DNA of 64,000 nucleotides from Aurelia coerulea (Eukaryota; Cnidaria; Scyphozoa; Semaeostomeae; Ulmaridae): positions 5,341,896 to 5,405,895 of the forward strand of contig CM076957.1 of the NCBI GenBank assembly GCA_039566865.1, given 5' to 3'. A program made the position numbers and the translations under genes. This document shows positions 63,785 through 64,000 of this stretch, in pieces. Below the pieces are notes generated by a model. The model saw only the letters and a program-made list of their open reading frames with translations. It was not told the DNA's origin and ran no database searches. Every line of letters starts with the position of its first letter. Positions within the stretch are counted from its first letter, which is position 1.

Positions 63785-64000
63785 GTAATTATTATAGCAA
63801 ATTGAAAACTTTAAAGAAAACCATTTTTGCCACACGTTTTTTCTTAATTCAACATGAAAATTTTCGCATTTTAGTACCAAAAGTTTATTTTAATTTGTTT
63901 CTTATTTTTTATATATATTAATTATCATGTAGTCTCTAGTACTGCTGCAGATATGTTTCCCTAGGTTTCTTGACAGGTAAAACATAGTACAGGAACAAAC

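Overview
The window is nuclear DNA of an animal. It has spliced genes with GT-AG introns, A+T-rich introns and a very high load of short inverted-repeat transposon relics, and no bacterial gene organisation. The mix of an early-branching-looking Slo1 channel and clan-2 P450s of the CYP1/CYP17-like type suggests an anthozoan cnidarian such as a coral or sea anemone. That taxonomic call is an inference from protein style; no species marker is present.

Two genetic units overlap on opposite strands. On the plus strand, 14 coding exons from 1084 to 63784 encode 427 continuous residues of a BK (Slo1) calcium-activated potassium channel. They run from the TVGYGD selectivity filter through S6 and all of RCK1 to the start of RCK2. 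Both ends of the gene lie outside the window. All exon phases join without a gap.

Between BK exons 4 and 5 lies a 42.8 kb intron (4987-47799). Inside it, on the minus strand, sit four tandem head-to-tail cytochrome P450 genes, named A to D here: A 8874-11959, B 18362-23575, C 32513-34410, D 37059-42312. Each is an intact reading frame of 495-500 residues with membrane anchor, proline hinge, I-helix, ExxR, PERF/PERW and heme-cysteine motifs. All four share one phase-1 intron and B has a second. Gene A's 3' end has grown into a ten-unit ~183 bp tandem array, gene B's start exon is repeated three times, and genes C and D look partly homogenised by gene conversion.

The rest is mobile-element debris. 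It includes foldback/MITE families with TTAA, TA, 9-bp, 6-8-bp and 3-bp target duplications, hairpin elements that share short ends but carry unrelated stems, a 3.1 kb palindrome with 1.4 kb arms (42968-46083), and tails of several non-LTR retrotransposons. It also includes possible tRNA-derived SINE pieces, microsatellites and five C12-C17 homopolymers all on the plus strand. No complete transposase, CRISPR, rRNA gene or convincing functional tRNA gene is visible.
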